Shown: positions 63,976 through 64,000 of the stretch, piece after piece | Numbering within the stretch: position 1 is the stretch's first letter | Layout: every line of letters begins with the position of its first letter | From: Calothrix sp. C42_A2020_038 | GTDB lineage: Bacteria > Cyanobacteriota > Cyanobacteriia > Cyanobacteriales > Nostocaceae | DNA: 64,000 bases | Reading direction: 5' to 3' | NCBI GenBank assembly: GCA_015272395.1 | Contig: JACYLQ010000044.1 | Location: forward strand, 1-64,000 | Notes under the pieces: generated by a model | The model's input: the letters and a program-made list of their open reading frames with translations, nothing else | What the model was told of the DNA's origin: nothing | Databases searched by the model: none | Position numbers and translations under genes: made by a program

Positions 63976-64000
63976 CAAGCGTTAAGATTGATACTTTTAA

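Overview
The window is chromosomal DNA of a filamentous, probably heterocyst-type (Nostocales-like) cyanobacterium. The evidence is psbO, sqdB-sqdX, ycf46/ycf35 homologues, the purC-omp85-lpxC-fabZ-lpxA-lpxB cluster, a CyaB-type adenylate cyclase, a PEP-CTERM protein, a giant STAND/WD40 protein, AT-rich spacers and many short dispersed hairpin repeats. The usual cyanobacterial palindrome HIP1 (GCGATCGC) was not seen, whereas GGCGCC is strikingly common (about 65 copies counted by eye). No rRNA, tRNA or CRISPR array was found.

Layout. 1-8.1 kb: a coiled-coil protein, a rubredoxin-flavoprotein pair, an M61 peptidase, a Crp-type regulator, a GspE/PilB-like protein without an ATPase core, an FKBP lipoprotein and a Uma2-family protein. 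8.1-15.5 kb: the leftward outer-membrane cluster (purC, omp85/bamA, lpxC, fabZ, lpxA, lpxB). 16-24.8 kb: a small conserved protein, a GAF-GAF-PAS adenylate cyclase, sqdB-sqdX for sulfolipid, then an RHH protein, a Ycf46-like AAA+ ATPase and Ycf35. 25-33.3 kb: an accessory stretch with a broken GyrI-like gene, VOC protein, APC permease, lipoprotein, serine hydrolase, a two-repeat hypothetical, a large hypothetical, a Nudix hydrolase and a frame-scrambled BrnT toxin. 33.3-41.6 kb: argS, an internally deleted Uma2 paralogue, an NTF2-like protein, two EEP-family proteins, nadC and an orphan C39-peptidase ABC exporter.

41.9-54.4 kb: a PRC-barrel/DUF2382 stress-type cluster, a TPR protein, hflX with an abnormal 5' end, a PEP-CTERM protein, grxC-gshB, ftsZ and ftsQ (leftward, separated by an unusually empty 1.47 kb). 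55.2-61.8 kb: a two-gene module made of a 454-aa P-loop ATPase and a 1641-aa TPR-STAND-TM-WD40 protein, the best candidate here for an uncharacterised signalling or defence system. 62.7-64 kb: psbO, followed by the relic end of an IS605-type (tnpB) element.

Most genes are housekeeping or lineage-conserved. The decayed or oddly built items (BrnT, GyrI fragment, Uma2 remnant, tnpB relic, hflX 5' end) and at least three families of dispersed repeats indicate an actively remodelled genome.
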